A stretch of 39,259 nt of DNA from Clostridia bacterium (GCA_018436095.1 JAHDMJ010000029.1:1-39259), one strand, 5' to 3'; counted from the stretch's first letter, positions 17,133 to 26,571 are shown. Program-made: numbers and translations. The notes: generated by a model not told the origin, from the letters alone.

Positions 17133-17200
17133 TTGCCCGATTGGCGGCAGTGAAAGGGCAAGTTGAGAAGGGCAGTAATGGCCGCTAGGGCGCCGATTGA

Positions 17201-17456
17201 GCAAAATTGCAGGTTTGTTGAACCGGAACGGCAAAAATGTGCAAAATTGCAGGTTTGTCCCTGTTCGAATAAAGCGTTAATGGACTTGAAAATGCTTTTT
17301 GACTGTATCTAGTGTTGGAGTCGGAATAGCTCACCTATTTTAGAGCAGGCAACTGGCAACAAACTTGCAATTTTGCTCAAAAGGACCGGAAATCGGCTAC
17401 AAACCTGCAATTTTGCACAAAAGGCCATTGGGTGGGTTACAAACCTGCAATTTTAA
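17201..17456. repeat. Five copies of an 18-bp motif, 40-bp period, two facing three
   Basis: GCAAAATTGCAGGTTTGT occurs at 17201-17218 and 17241-17258. Its reverse complement occurs at 17359-17376 (one mismatch), 17399-17416 (exact) and 17439-17456 (mismatch at the end). Spacing within each group is exactly 40 bases, about four helical turns. The two groups face each other across a 100-base centre (17259-17358). Spacers between copies differ. It may be an array of protein-binding sites controlling ssnA or a dispersed genomic repeat. Confidence 0.85.
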
Positions 17457-17470
17457 GCAAAACTACTGGC

Positions 17471-17520
17471 ACTGCCTCCGGACACTGCCTCCGGACACTG
17501 CCTCTGGGTACTGCCTGCTG
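17471..17520. repeat. Tandem repeat, 13 bp x about 4, decaying
   Basis: ACTGCCTCCGGAC is repeated at 17471 and 17484 exactly, then as ACTGCCTCTGGGT (17497-17509) and a partial ACTGCCTGCTG (17510-17520). Confidence 0.9.
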
Positions 17521-17547
17521 TTTAGGCAAATGGCCGGCAAGCTTTAA

Positions 17548-17575
17548 CAAGGTAATAAAAGCAAGGTAATAAATG
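17548..17575. repeat. Tandem repeat, 14 bp x 2
   Basis: CAAGGTAATAAAAG (17548-17561) and CAAGGTAATAAATG (17562-17575) differ at one base; a third CAAGG follows. It lies 60 bases before the ssnA start. Confidence 0.85.
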
Positions 17576-17635
17576 CAAGGGTTGCATGAAGGAGTAAGGA
17601 ATAAGGAAAAGCTAAAGCTTAAAGGAGGAGTAAAA

Positions 17636-18967
17636 ATGAGCCTGTTAGTGGGAAATGGCAAAGTGGTTACCAGAGACGAAAGCCGGCCTTATCTGGCCGA
17701 GGGCTGTTTGTACCTTGAGGATGGTTCCATCAAGGAAGTGGGGGATACGAAAGAGCTGCGGGCCAAGTACCCGGAAGCTGAGTGGGTGGACGCCCAAGGC
17801 CGGCTGATTATGCCGGGGCTGATCAATACTCATCATCATATTTACAGCGCTTTTGCCCGGGGTTTGTCCATCCGAGGCTACAGCCCCAAAAACTTCGACG
17901 ATATTTTGGACGGCATGTGGTGGACCATTGACCGGAAGCTGAATCTGGAGGATTGCCGCTACAGCGCCTACGCCACTTATCTTAGCTGTATCCGCAACGG
18001 CGTCACCACCGTATTTGACCACCACGCCAGCTATGGGGCTATCGAAGGCAGCCTTTTTGCCATTGCCGATGTGGCAAAGGAGCTGGGCATCCGTACTTGT
18101 CTTTGTTATGAGGTGTCGGACCGGGACGGCCGGGCCAAAATGGAAGAAGCTGTGGCCGAAAACGCCGCTTTCATCCAGGCCTGTGCCAAAGATGACAGCG
18201 ATATGCTTTACGGTATGATGGGCCTCCATGCCGCTTTTACCCTTTCCGATGAGACTTTGAAATACTGTGCCAAGCACAAGGGAGACGCCGGCTACCATAT
18301 TCATGTGGCGGAAGGCTTGTCCGACGTTCAGGACTCCCTGAAAAAGCATGGCAAACGGGTGGTCAACCGCCTCTTTGATCTGGATATTCTGGGGCCAAAA
18401 ACCCTGGCCATTCACTGCGTTCATATCAATAGAGAAGAAATGGGCCTGCTGAAGTCCACGGATACTATGGTGGTTCATAATCCCGAGTCCAATATGGGCA
18501 ATGCCATCGGCTGCGAACCCATGCTGCAGATATTTAATGAAGGAATACTGCTGGGACTTGGCACCGACGGCTATACCAGTGACATGATCGAATCCTATAA
18601 AGTGGCCAATATTCTGCATAAGCACAATTTGGGCGACCCAACGGTGGCTTGGGCCGAGGTGCCGGCTATGCTTTTCGAAAATAATGCCAAGATCGCCAAC
18701 CGCTATTTCAAAAAGCCTTTGGGCATAATCAAAAAGGGAGCGGCAGCCGACGTCATTATTTGCGATTATGATCCCTTGACTCCCATGGACGGCGGCAATG
18801 TTAATTCTCACATACTCTTCGGCATGAACGGCTTTAGCGTTACCCATACCATTATCGGCGGCAAGATGATTATGGCGGATCGCCAAATCCTGGCGGCCGA
18901 TGAGGCTGAGTTAATGGCGGAGAGCCGCAAACAGGCAGCGGCGCTTTGGCAGCGGATCAACGGCTAA
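17636..18967 (+). CDS. ssnA: SsnA, amidohydrolase-family aminohydrolase
   Basis: 443 residues; amidohydrolase superfamily, related to chlorohydrolases and guanine deaminase. The metal-binding motif is NTHHHIYSAFARG (His66-68); other metal ligands are in YHIHVAEG, LAIHCVHI and LGTDGYTSD. The name comes from E. coli, where it was first tied to stationary-phase survival; in anaerobic purine clusters it is thought to deaminate or open a purine-derived ring. AAAGGAGGAG is placed well before the ATG at 17636; upstream in-frame codons to 17573 run into the 14-bp repeats and are not used. First gene of the plus-strand operon, 16 bases before ygfK. Confidence 0.93.
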   Translation: MSLLVGNGKVVTRDESRPYLAEGCLYLEDGSIKEVGDTKELRAKYPEAEWVDAQGRLIMPGLINTHHHIYSAFARGLSIRGYSPKNFDDILDGMWWTIDRKLNLEDCRYSAYATYLSCIRNGVTTVFDHHASYGAIEGSLFAIADVAKELGIRTCLCYEVSDRDGRAKMEEAVAENAAFIQACAKDDSDMLYGMMGLHAAFTLSDETLKYCAKHKGDAGYHIHVAEGLSDVQDSLKKHGKRVVNRLFDLDILGPKTLAIHCVHINREEMGLLKSTDTMVVHNPESNMGNAIGCEPMLQIFNEGILLGLGTDGYTSDMIESYKVANILHKHNLGDPTVAWAEVPAMLFENNAKIANRYFKKPLGIIKKGAAADVIICDYDPLTPMDGGNVNSHILFGMNGFSVTHTIIGGKMIMADRQILAADEAELMAESRKQAAALWQRING

Positions 18968-18983
18968 GAAGGAGGCAAATAAC

Positions 18984-21900
18984 ATGAGCGATCGGATGAC
19001 CCCTATGCCCTTTGGCAAACTGATGGATTGGGTGCTGCGTGAGAAGGCGGGCCAGGGCCAGGTTTTTGGCGTGAAAAAGCCCTTCGTTAAAGACAAGGCA
19101 GGCAAGAAGCTTCATCTATTTAATGAAAAGCTGGAAACTCCTTTTGGCCCCGCCGCCGGACCCCATACCCAATTGTCCCAAAATATTATTGCCGCTTATT
19201 ATGGCGGCAGCCGTTTCTTTGAATTAAAAACCGTGCAGACCCTGGACGGTGAGGACTTGCCGGTGGCCAAGCCCTGTATCGACGCCGCCGATGAATGCTA
19301 CAACTGCGAATGGTCCACAGAGCTGCGGGTGCCCCAGGCCTTTGAAGAGTATGTCCGGGGCTGGTTTGCCCTTAAGCTGCTGGCCCGGGAATATAAGCTG
19401 GGCGACCCGGAAGGCTTCATGTTTAACATGAGCGTAGGCTATGATCTGGCCGGTATTCAATCGGAGAAAATCGACAGCTTTATCGAAGGCTTGAAGGATG
19501 CTTCCGCAACCGCCGTTTGGCAGGAATGCCGCCAATGGACCTTAGAGCATCTGGAGCGTTTCCGGCATATCGATAAGGCTTATGTGGAGGCTATTTCGCC
19601 TAAGGTTTGTTCTTCCATTACCTTGTCCACCCTCCATGGCTGCCCCCCTCAGGAAATCGAGAGAATTGCCGCTTACCTGATTGAAGACAAAGGTCTGAAT
19701 ACCTTTGTCAAATGTAATCCTACGATGCTGGGCTATGAGACGGCCAGAGGGATATTAGACAGCCTGGGCTTTGGCTATGTGGAATTTGACGATCACCACT
19801 TCAAGGGAGATTTGCAGTTTGCCGACGCCGTACCCATGTTCAAACGGCTTTGGGCCAGGGCCGAAGCTAAGGGGCTTTCCTTCGGCTTGAAGCTGACCAA
19901 TACCTGCCCCGTGGATAATAAGGGCGACGCTCTGCCCGGCGATGAAATGTATATGTCCGGCCGGGCCTTGTACCCCTTGACCGTTACCCTGGCCCGCAAG
20001 CTGGCGGCAGAGTTCGAGGGCAAGCTGAGAATATCCTATTCCGGCGGCGCCGATTACTTTAATATTGAGGAATTGTTCCGGGCTGGTATTTGGCCCATTA
20101 CCATAGCCACTACTTTGCTTAAGCCCGGCGGCTATCAACGGTGCCTCCAGATTGCGGAAAGCCTGGAAGCTTGCCCTTATCAGGAATTTGAGGCTATCGA
20201 TGTGGCCGCTTTGGAGCGGATTACAGAAGGGCTGACGGCTGTGGCCAGAAATCATAAGGCCATCAAACCGCTGCCTTCCCGGAAACTGCCGAGAAAAGTA
20301 CCTCTTTTTGATTGCTTCACCGCGCCTTGCCAGGGGGGCTGCCCCATTGGCCAGGATGTTTCCTCCTATGTAGCTTTGGCCGGCGAAGGCCGCTATCTGG
20401 AGGCTCTGGAAGTGATCACCGACAAGAACCCCCTGCCTTTTATTACGGGTACCATCTGCAGCCACTTTTGCATGGAAAAATGCACCCGCAACTTTTATGA
20501 AGAATCCATTCAGATTAGGAGCACTAAGCTGAAAGCGGCGGAAGAGGGTTATGAAGAATTGCTGGCTAAGATCAAGAAAGACCGGGCAGCAGCCTCAGCA
20601 GCCCCCGCAACCCCCGCAACCCCCGCAGCCTCCGGAAAGGCCGGCACTGGTGCCGGCGCTGCCGTAGCCGTAGTGGGCGGCGGCCCTGCCGGTTTGGCGG
20701 CGGCCTATTTCCTGGCCCGCCAGGGCGCCAAAGTCACCGTCTTTGAGAAGGAGGATCAGGCCGGCGGTATCGTAAGCCAGGTGATTCCCGATTTCCGTAT
20801 CGGAGCAAGGGCCATCGCCAATGATGTGGAGCTGGTCAAAGCCATGGGCGTTGAAATCCGCACCGGTGTTACCGTCACTTCCCTGAAGGAACTGCAAGGC
20901 CAGGGCTTTGCCCAGGTGGTTGTGGCTGTAGGGGCCTGGCAGCCGGGACGATTGGAACTGGAGCAGGGCGAAAGCCTCAATGTCCTGGATTTTCTCAAGG
21001 CATTGAAAAAGGATCCATCCAAGCTTGCGCTGGGCAAAAACGTTGCCGTCATCGGCGGCGGCAATACGGCTATGGATGCTGCCCGGGCGGCAAAAGGGCT
21101 GCCGGGTGTGGAGAAGGTATCGCTGGTCTACCGGCGTACCCGCCGCTATATGCCGGCAGACGAGGAAGAATTGGCCCTGGCCCTGGAAGAGGGCGTAGAG
21201 TTTCAGGAGCTTTTGGCGCCGGTATCTCAGGCAGAGGGCAAGCTGAAATGCCGCCGTATGGTGCTGGGAGAGCCGGACAGCAAAGGCCGGCGGCAGCCGG
21301 TGGCCACCGAAGAATTTGTGGAAATCCCTTGCGATACGGTAATCAGTGCCGTAGGTGAAAAGATCGACAGCGGCTTTTATCAGGCTAACGGTTTGGCAGC
21401 GGATGAGACGGGCCGGCCCTTGGTTAAAGGGGAGAGCCGGGAAAGCGCCAACCTTTCCGGCGTCTATGTCATCGGTGACGGCCTGAAGGGTCCGGCTACG
21501 GTGGTAGAGGCCATTGCCGATGCTGCCGCTGCAGCCCAGGCCATAGGGGAAGCTTTAGCTTTAAGTCCCCGGCAAGAGGCGGCAGGCTATCACCACAGCC
21601 GGGAAGAGGTTACCGCAAAACGGGGCTATTTAAAAATGGCCCGGGATGCCGGGGTGGAAGGACAGCGCTGCCTGGAATGCGGCATAGTCTGCGAAAACTG
21701 TGCCCAGGTTTGTCCCAACCGGGCCAATATAGCGGTGCCGGCGCCGGGCTATGGTCAATCCCAGATCGTCCATGTGGACAATATGTGCAACGAATGCGGC
21801 AACTGTACTACCTTCTGCCCTTATGACAGCTCACCTTATAAAGAAAAACTGACGCTGTTTAATTCGGAAGAGGATTTCGCCGATAGTGAAAACCAAGGCT

Positions 21901-22061
21901 TCCTGCTCTTGGACCGGGATACAGGCAGGTTTAGAATCCGCCAAGAAGGTAAAGTCTATGAGGGCAAGCTTAACGGCGGCCATGGGGCAGGCTTGCCGGA
22001 ACAATGGCAGCCTTTGTTGTCGCTGCTGCTGGAGGATTATCCCTACCTGTTTGGCGCATGA
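18984..22061 (+). CDS. ygfK: YgfK, multidomain Fe-S flavoprotein of purine/selenate-reductase type
   Basis: 1025 residues. Residues 1 to about 430 form a dihydroorotate-dehydrogenase-like barrel (FGPAAGPHTQLSQN, STLHGCPPQEIE). About 440-500 is a GltD-type Fe-S region (APCQGGCP, CSHFCMEKC). A pyridine-nucleotide-disulfide oxidoreductase module follows with an FAD loop (VVGGGPAGLAAAY) and an NAD(P) loop (VIGGGNTAMDAA). The C-terminus has two 4Fe-4S clusters (CLECGIVCENCAQVCP, CNECGNCTTFCP; about 894-949). An Ala/Pro/Thr linker joins the barrel and reductase halves. Annotated in databases as a putative selenate reductase subunit, it more likely moves NAD(P)H electrons to or from the molybdenum enzyme encoded two genes downstream. 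Confidence 0.93.
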   Translation: MSDRMTPMPFGKLMDWVLREKAGQGQVFGVKKPFVKDKAGKKLHLFNEKLETPFGPAAGPHTQLSQNIIAAYYGGSRFFELKTVQTLDGEDLPVAKPCIDAADECYNCEWSTELRVPQAFEEYVRGWFALKLLAREYKLGDPEGFMFNMSVGYDLAGIQSEKIDSFIEGLKDASATAVWQECRQWTLEHLERFRHIDKAYVEAISPKVCSSITLSTLHGCPPQEIERIAAYLIEDKGLNTFVKCNPTMLGYETARGILDSLGFGYVEFDDHHFKGDLQFADAVPMFKRLWARAEAKGLSFGLKLTNTCPVDNKGDALPGDEMYMSGRALYPLTVTLARKLAAEFEGKLRISYSGGADYFNIEELFRAGIWPITIATTLLKPGGYQRCLQIAESLEACPYQEFEAIDVAALERITEGLTAVARNHKAIKPLPSRKLPRKVPLFDCFTAPCQGGCPIGQDVSSYVALAGEGRYLEALEVITDKNPLPFITGTICSHFCMEKCTRNFYEESIQIRSTKLKAAEEGYEELLAKIKKDRAAASAAPATPATPAASGKAGTGAGAAVAVVGGGPAGLAAAYFLARQGAKVTVFEKEDQAGGIVSQVIPDFRIGARAIANDVELVKAMGVEIRTGVTVTSLKELQGQGFAQVVVAVGAWQPGRLELEQGESLNVLDFLKALKKDPSKLALGKNVAVIGGGNTAMDAARAAKGLPGVEKVSLVYRRTRRYMPADEEELALALEEGVEFQELLAPVSQAEGKLKCRRMVLGEPDSKGRRQPVATEEFVEIPCDTVISAVGEKIDSGFYQANGLAADETGRPLVKGESRESANLSGVYVIGDGLKGPATVVEAIADAAAAAQAIGEALALSPRQEAAGYHHSREEVTAKRGYLKMARDAGVEGQRCLECGIVCENCAQVCPNRANIAVPAPGYGQSQIVHVDNMCNECGNCTTFCPYDSSPYKEKLTLFNSEEDFADSENQGFLLLDRDTGRFRIRQEGKVYEGKLNGGHGAGLPEQWQPLLSLLLEDYPYLFGA

Positions 22062-22112
22062 AGTTAACTGCGCAAAATTGAGCTTTCACTCACCCTTAAT
22101 GGAGGGGCTAAT

Positions 22113-23525
22113 ATGGATAAATTAATCAAGAATGGAATATTGGTTTTGCCCCAGGGACATAGTAAAGGTGACATATTGCTGCAAGGAGAAAAAATCAAGG
22201 CGGTAGGCGGGGGGATCAGCTATGATCCCGAAGGGATTGGTTACAATCCCTTGAACACGGAGATTATTGACGCCGAAGGCTGCCTGGTTTTCCCCGGCTT
22301 TATCGACACCCATACCCATTTTCAGCTCGACAACGGCCATTTCACTTCACCGGATGATTTTGCTTCCGGCAGCAGGGCGGCAATTTTGGGGGGGACTACG
22401 GCAATTTTGGATTTTGCTACCCAAAACCGGGGAGAGACTTTGGCTCAAGGCTTAGCCAATTGGCATGCTATGGCTAAGGATAAGGCCAACTGCGATTACG
22501 GCTTTCATCTGGCTATTTCGGAATGGAACCAGCAGATTTCCCGGGAAATAAAGGAAATGGCGGCGGCCGGTGTCACATCTTTCAAAGTTTATATGGCTTA
22601 TGATAATTTGCGGTTGAAAGACAGTGAAATTTTCCAGATCATGAAGAAGGTTGGAGAAATCGGCGGTATATTGGGCTGCCATTGTGAAAACGGCGACTTG
22701 ATCAGCTGCCTCACCGACCAGCTTAAAGCAAAAGGAGAGATGGACGTCCGCAACCACCCCCGGGTCCGGCCCGCCCAAGTGGAGGCCGAAGCCGTTTACC
22801 GTTACTTGACTATCGCCGAAATGGCGGGAGTACCGGTAAACATCGTCCATTTAAGTTCCGCCCGGGGGCTGGCTGTAGTAGAAGAGGCCAGAAGCCGGGG
22901 CCAAGAGGTCTATGTGGAAACCTGCCCCCAATACCTGCTGCTGGAGGACTCCCGTTATGAGCTGCCCCCGAGGCAAGCGGCTGTTTACGTTTTCTCGCCG
23001 CCTTTGCGCAAACCGGCGGACCAGCAGGCACTTTGGCAGGCAGCGGCGGCAGGCCAAGTGGATACCATAGGAACGGATCATTGCAGTTTTAATATAACAG
23101 GCCAAAAAGACCAGGGACTTCACGATTTCACCAGGATTCCCAACGGGATTCCCGGTGTGAGCCACCGGCCCCAGCTACTATATACCTATGGTGTGGCTGC
23201 CGGCAAAATCAGTCTGGAAACCATGGCCCGGCTGCTATCGGAAAACCCTGCCAAGCTTTTCGGCCTTTATCCCCGGAAGGGAGTGCTGGCCCCGGGCAGC
23301 GATGCCGACATAGTGATCTGGGACCCGGCCAAAACCGGCAGCATTAAGGCTGAAACCCAGGCCCACCAAGTGGATAATACGCCTTATGAGGATTTTAAAG
23401 TAAAAGGAGCCGTCAGAGCCGTTTATTTGCGGGGGCGGCTGGCAGTGGATGACAAGGGCTTAACCGAAGAAGGCAAGGGTTGTTATCTGGCCAGAGGCAA
23501 GAGCCTGCTGTTTCGTCAAAAATAA
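22113..23525 (+). CDS. hyuA: Hydantoinase/dihydropyrimidinase-family cyclic amidohydrolase
   Basis: 470 residues. The metal site is THTHFQ (His67, His69), the carboxylated bridging lysine is Lys158 in GVTSFKVYMA, further ligands are in LGCHCENGD and VNIVHLSS, and the GTDHCSF motif holds the catalytic Asp. These enzymes hydrolyse cyclic ureides such as hydantoin and dihydropyrimidine rings. Placed between ygfK and the molybdenum hydroxylase, it corresponds to E. coli HyuA (YgeZ) and is a good candidate for opening a reduced purine ring. GGAGGGG precedes the ATG. The 51-base gap after ygfK holds no terminator. Confidence 0.92.
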   Translation: MDKLIKNGILVLPQGHSKGDILLQGEKIKAVGGGISYDPEGIGYNPLNTEIIDAEGCLVFPGFIDTHTHFQLDNGHFTSPDDFASGSRAAILGGTTAILDFATQNRGETLAQGLANWHAMAKDKANCDYGFHLAISEWNQQISREIKEMAAAGVTSFKVYMAYDNLRLKDSEIFQIMKKVGEIGGILGCHCENGDLISCLTDQLKAKGEMDVRNHPRVRPAQVEAEAVYRYLTIAEMAGVPVNIVHLSSARGLAVVEEARSRGQEVYVETCPQYLLLEDSRYELPPRQAAVYVFSPPLRKPADQQALWQAAAAGQVDTIGTDHCSFNITGQKDQGLHDFTRIPNGIPGVSHRPQLLYTYGVAAGKISLETMARLLSENPAKLFGLYPRKGVLAPGSDADIVIWDPAKTGSIKAETQAHQVDNTPYEDFKVKGAVRAVYLRGRLAVDDKGLTEEGKGCYLARGKSLLFRQK

Positions 23526-23554
23526 CCTGAAAGCTAAGCAAAGAGGTGAAGATT

Positions 23555-26287
23555 ATGGCGTTTACCGTTAACGGAAAAACCGTCGATCCTGCTCCCCAGG
23601 GTTTGCTGGAGTTTCTCCGGGATGAATTAAGGCTGACCTCGGTGAAAAACGGCTGCAGCGAGGGGGCTTGCGGTACCTGCATGGTATTGGTGGAAGGCAA
23701 AGCCCAGCGGGCTTGCTTATTAAAGACTCAAAACCTGGAGGGCAAATCTGTTTTAACAGTCGAAGGCCTAAGTCCCCGGGAAAAAGCAGTCTACGCTTAC
23801 GCCTTTAATGCCGCCGGCGCCGTTCAGTGCGGTTTTTGCATACCCGGCATGATCATTAGCGCCAAAGGTTTATTGGACCAGCAGCCCGATCCCAGCCGCC
23901 AGCAGGTCAAGCAGGCCATCAGAGGCAATATCTGCCGCTGCACCGGCTACAAAAAAATTATTGACGGCATACTTCTGGCCGGCAGCTATTTGCGCCAGGA
24001 GCTGCCGGTACCTACAGATAAGGGCTACGGTCCGGCCCTATCCCTTGATCATAACCGGGACTGCGGTCATGACAATGACCGGAACCAAGGCCAGGCCGTC
24101 GCTGAAGGCTGCGATTTTAATTGCGGCGTGGGCAGCGGTCTTCACCGGGTGGATGGCGCCGCCAAGATATTAGGTACCGCCAAATACGCTGACGACCTGT
24201 ATTTTGACGGTATGCTCTATGGCAGCGCCGTAAGAAGTATGACCTATCCCCGGGCCAGAGTGCTGTCCGTCGATATAGAAAAAGCCAAAGCCTTGCCGGG
24301 CGTAGCGGCGGTGCTGACGGCGGCGGATATTCCGGGGGAAAAGGTTATCGGTCATTTGAGGAAGGACTGGAATGTACTGATTCCCCAGGGAGCAATCACT
24401 CATTGCCTGGGGGATCCGGTGGTTTTGGTAGCGGCCGAGACAAAGGAAATACTGGCTCAAGCCAAAGCCCTGGTTCATATTGAATATGAGGAGCTGCCTT
24501 TCCTGGCCCACCCCGCCCAAAGCCTGGCGGAAGGAGCTCCCTTAGTCCATGAAACAGGCAATCTTTTATCTCAGGAGCGGCTGATTCGGGGCAATGCCGA
24601 GGAAAAAATCAAAAATTCCCGTTATGTGGTGACGAATCATTACAGTACGCCTTTTACGGAACATGCCTTTCTGGAGCCGGAGACGGCGGTTGCCATGCCG
24701 GATGAGGAAGTGGAGGGCGGTATCCGGATATTCAGCGGTGACCAGGGGATCTACCAGACCCGTCATGAATGCGCCGACATGTTGGGCTTGCCCCAGGAGA
24801 AGGTCAGGGTAACGGCCATGATGGTAGGGGGAGGTTTTGGCGGCAAAGAGGATATGAGCGTTCAACAACAGGCGGCTTTGCTGGCCTGGTATACGGGAAA
24901 ACCGGTAAAGGTCAGCCTGACCCGGCCGGAAAGTATTCTGACTCATCCAAAACGCCATCCCATGGAAATAACGCTAACCACTGCTTGTGACGAAAACGGC
25001 TGCTTGACGGCCATGAAGGCGGAAATCATAGCGGATACCGGGGCTTATGCCTCTTTAGGAGGGCCGGTGCTGCAGCGGGCCTGCACCCATGCGGCAGGAC
25101 CTTATAACTATCAAGATATCGATATTCTGGGCCAGGCTGTTTATACCAACAACCCTCCAGCCGGGGCTTTCCGGGGCTTTGGCGTTCCTCAAAGCTGCTT
25201 TGCCACAGAGTGCAACATCAACCAGCTTGCGGAAATGGTGGGGCTTTCCCCTTGGGAGATACGCTACCGCAATGCTATCCGGCCGGGCCAGGTGCTGCCT
25301 AACGGTCAGATTGCCGATGATTCCACAGCTTTGGTAGAGACCTTGGAAGCGGTGAAAGAGCTGTTTGAAGCCAATCCCAAAGCCGGCATCGCCTGTGCCA
25401 TGAAAAACAGCGGCTTGGGAGTAGGGGTGCCTGATGTGGGCCGCTGCAATCTGGCGGTACGGGATGGCCAGGTAGAAATACGGAGCAGTGCCGCCTGTAT
25501 CGGTCAGGGCATGGGTACTGTGCTGACTCAGATTGTGGCCCAGGTCACGGGCCTGGATACCAGCTATTTGACTTATGCCGCTCCCGATACGGCTTATGCC
25601 CCCAATGCCGGCAATACCACGGCTTCCCGCCAGACCTTGTTCAGCGGTGAAGCGGCCCGCCGGGCTGCTGAAAAGCTAAAAAAAGACCTGGAGGGTATTT
25701 TAGGGGACAAACCGGGAGAAGAGCCGGCGGGGGCCCATTCTTTGGTGGGTGTAATGGCCGACGGCGCCCTTAGAGCCCTGGAAGGCCGCTTATATGAAGG
25801 CGAATACGAGGGCGTCACCGACAAAATGGGTTCACCTAAGCCTAATCCGATAAGCCATATTGCTTACGGCTATGCTACTCAGCTGGTGGAGCTGGATCAG
25901 GAGGGCAGGGTGGCCCGGGTGGTGGCCGCTCATGATGTGGGCAGGATGGTTAATCCGAAAGCTCTGGCCGGCCAGGTGGAAGGCGGCGTGGTAATGAGCC
26001 TGGGCTATGCGCTGACGGAGGATTATCCGCTGAAAGACTGCCGGCCCACAGCTAAATTCGGTACCTTAGGCCTGTTCCGGGCGCCGGAGACGCCGGAAGT
26101 GGAAACCATTTTTATCGAAAAAAATGATCCCCAAGGCTTGGCTTTGGGAGCCAAAGGCATCGGGGAAATCAGCTCAATTCCCACGGCGCCGGCGGTACAG
26201 TTAGCTTATTATCAGCGGGACGGCATCTTCCGGACGGAGCTGCCTCTGGCGGATACGCCCTACTCGCCGGGAAAACTCCGGCGGTGA
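23555..26287 (+). CDS. xdhD: Fused 2Fe-2S/molybdenum hydroxylase, XdhD-like
   Basis: 910 residues; xanthine-dehydrogenase family without an FAD domain. Residues 1 to about 160 hold two 2Fe-2S clusters (NGCSEGACGTC; QCGFC and CRCTGYKK). After a hydrophilic linker the molybdopterin domain begins near 195 (HRVDGAAKILGTAKYADD), with GGGFGGKED (about 424), PAGAFRGFG (about 534) and the catalytic Glu871 in GAKGIGEISS. It hydroxylates or dehydroxylates purine-like heterocycles; relatives are often called selenium-dependent because they need labile selenium, not selenocysteine. E. coli pairs XdhD with an FAD subunit (YgfM); none is encoded here, so YgfK may be its electron partner. ATG 23555 follows AGAGGTGAAG. 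Confidence 0.92.
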   Translation: MAFTVNGKTVDPAPQGLLEFLRDELRLTSVKNGCSEGACGTCMVLVEGKAQRACLLKTQNLEGKSVLTVEGLSPREKAVYAYAFNAAGAVQCGFCIPGMIISAKGLLDQQPDPSRQQVKQAIRGNICRCTGYKKIIDGILLAGSYLRQELPVPTDKGYGPALSLDHNRDCGHDNDRNQGQAVAEGCDFNCGVGSGLHRVDGAAKILGTAKYADDLYFDGMLYGSAVRSMTYPRARVLSVDIEKAKALPGVAAVLTAADIPGEKVIGHLRKDWNVLIPQGAITHCLGDPVVLVAAETKEILAQAKALVHIEYEELPFLAHPAQSLAEGAPLVHETGNLLSQERLIRGNAEEKIKNSRYVVTNHYSTPFTEHAFLEPETAVAMPDEEVEGGIRIFSGDQGIYQTRHECADMLGLPQEKVRVTAMMVGGGFGGKEDMSVQQQAALLAWYTGKPVKVSLTRPESILTHPKRHPMEITLTTACDENGCLTAMKAEIIADTGAYASLGGPVLQRACTHAAGPYNYQDIDILGQAVYTNNPPAGAFRGFGVPQSCFATECNINQLAEMVGLSPWEIRYRNAIRPGQVLPNGQIADDSTALVETLEAVKELFEANPKAGIACAMKNSGLGVGVPDVGRCNLAVRDGQVEIRSSAACIGQGMGTVLTQIVAQVTGLDTSYLTYAAPDTAYAPNAGNTTASRQTLFSGEAARRAAEKLKKDLEGILGDKPGEEPAGAHSLVGVMADGALRALEGRLYEGEYEGVTDKMGSPKPNPISHIAYGYATQLVELDQEGRVARVVAAHDVGRMVNPKALAGQVEGGVVMSLGYALTEDYPLKDCRPTAKFGTLGLFRAPETPEVETIFIEKNDPQGLALGAKGIGEISSIPTAPAVQLAYYQRDGIFRTELPLADTPYSPGKLRR

Positions 26288-26333
26288 ATTTGGATGTCTG
26301 CTTCTATTGGGTACACCGCTATATTTTACAGCA

Positions 26334-26381
26334 AACGACGACAACCAGCGCAAGCCGGGAGCCGTCGTTGTTCTTTTTTTT
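26334..26381 (+). terminator. Rho-independent terminator after the purine operon
   Basis: AACGACG (26334-26340) pairs with CGTCGTT (26363-26369), followed by GTTC and a run of eight T (26374-26381). It lies 47 bases past the molybdenum hydroxylase stop and closes the ssnA-ygfK-hyuA-xdhD operon. The remaining bases to 26571 hold no clear gene. Confidence 0.6.
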
Positions 26382-26571
26382 GGTGCTGTTAATGCGGCAG
26401 CACCTTTTTGTGGGTCAGCACATGGCCAAAGTTCGCCGACTGTGTGCCGAAACGGGGCCGCAGCCCTGCCCTGATCAAAGGGGTATTTTCTTTTCTGCCG
26501 GGACAGGTTATAGTAAAGATGGCCGCAAAGGCCGGATCTGGAAAGTGCAGAATTTTTATGGGGGGATCGCA

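Noticed and set aside
17201-17456. CRISPR array
   Set aside because: Only five short copies in two opposite orientations, spacers of 22 bases, and no cas genes in the window; it does not fit a CRISPR array despite the regular period.
17645-18886. 413-codon frame antisense to ssnA
   Set aside because: The opposite strand is a full, motif-rich SsnA; long antisense frames are common in GC-rich coding DNA. The same applies to 12203-13084 opposite ygeW and 28116-29042 opposite the first aconitase.
22069-22080. Further copy of the 18-bp motif before hyuA
   Set aside because: Only GCAAAATTG (9 bases) matches; too short to count as a sixth copy.
23555-26287. Selenocysteine in the molybdenum hydroxylase
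   Set aside because: The frame has no in-frame TGA, so 'selenium-dependent' in family names would refer to a labile cofactor at most.
26284-26571. N-terminal extension of the LysR protein
   Set aside because: The open frame covers the previous operon's terminator, has no domain content, and the LysR HTH starts right after the ATG at 26572 with a ribosome site.
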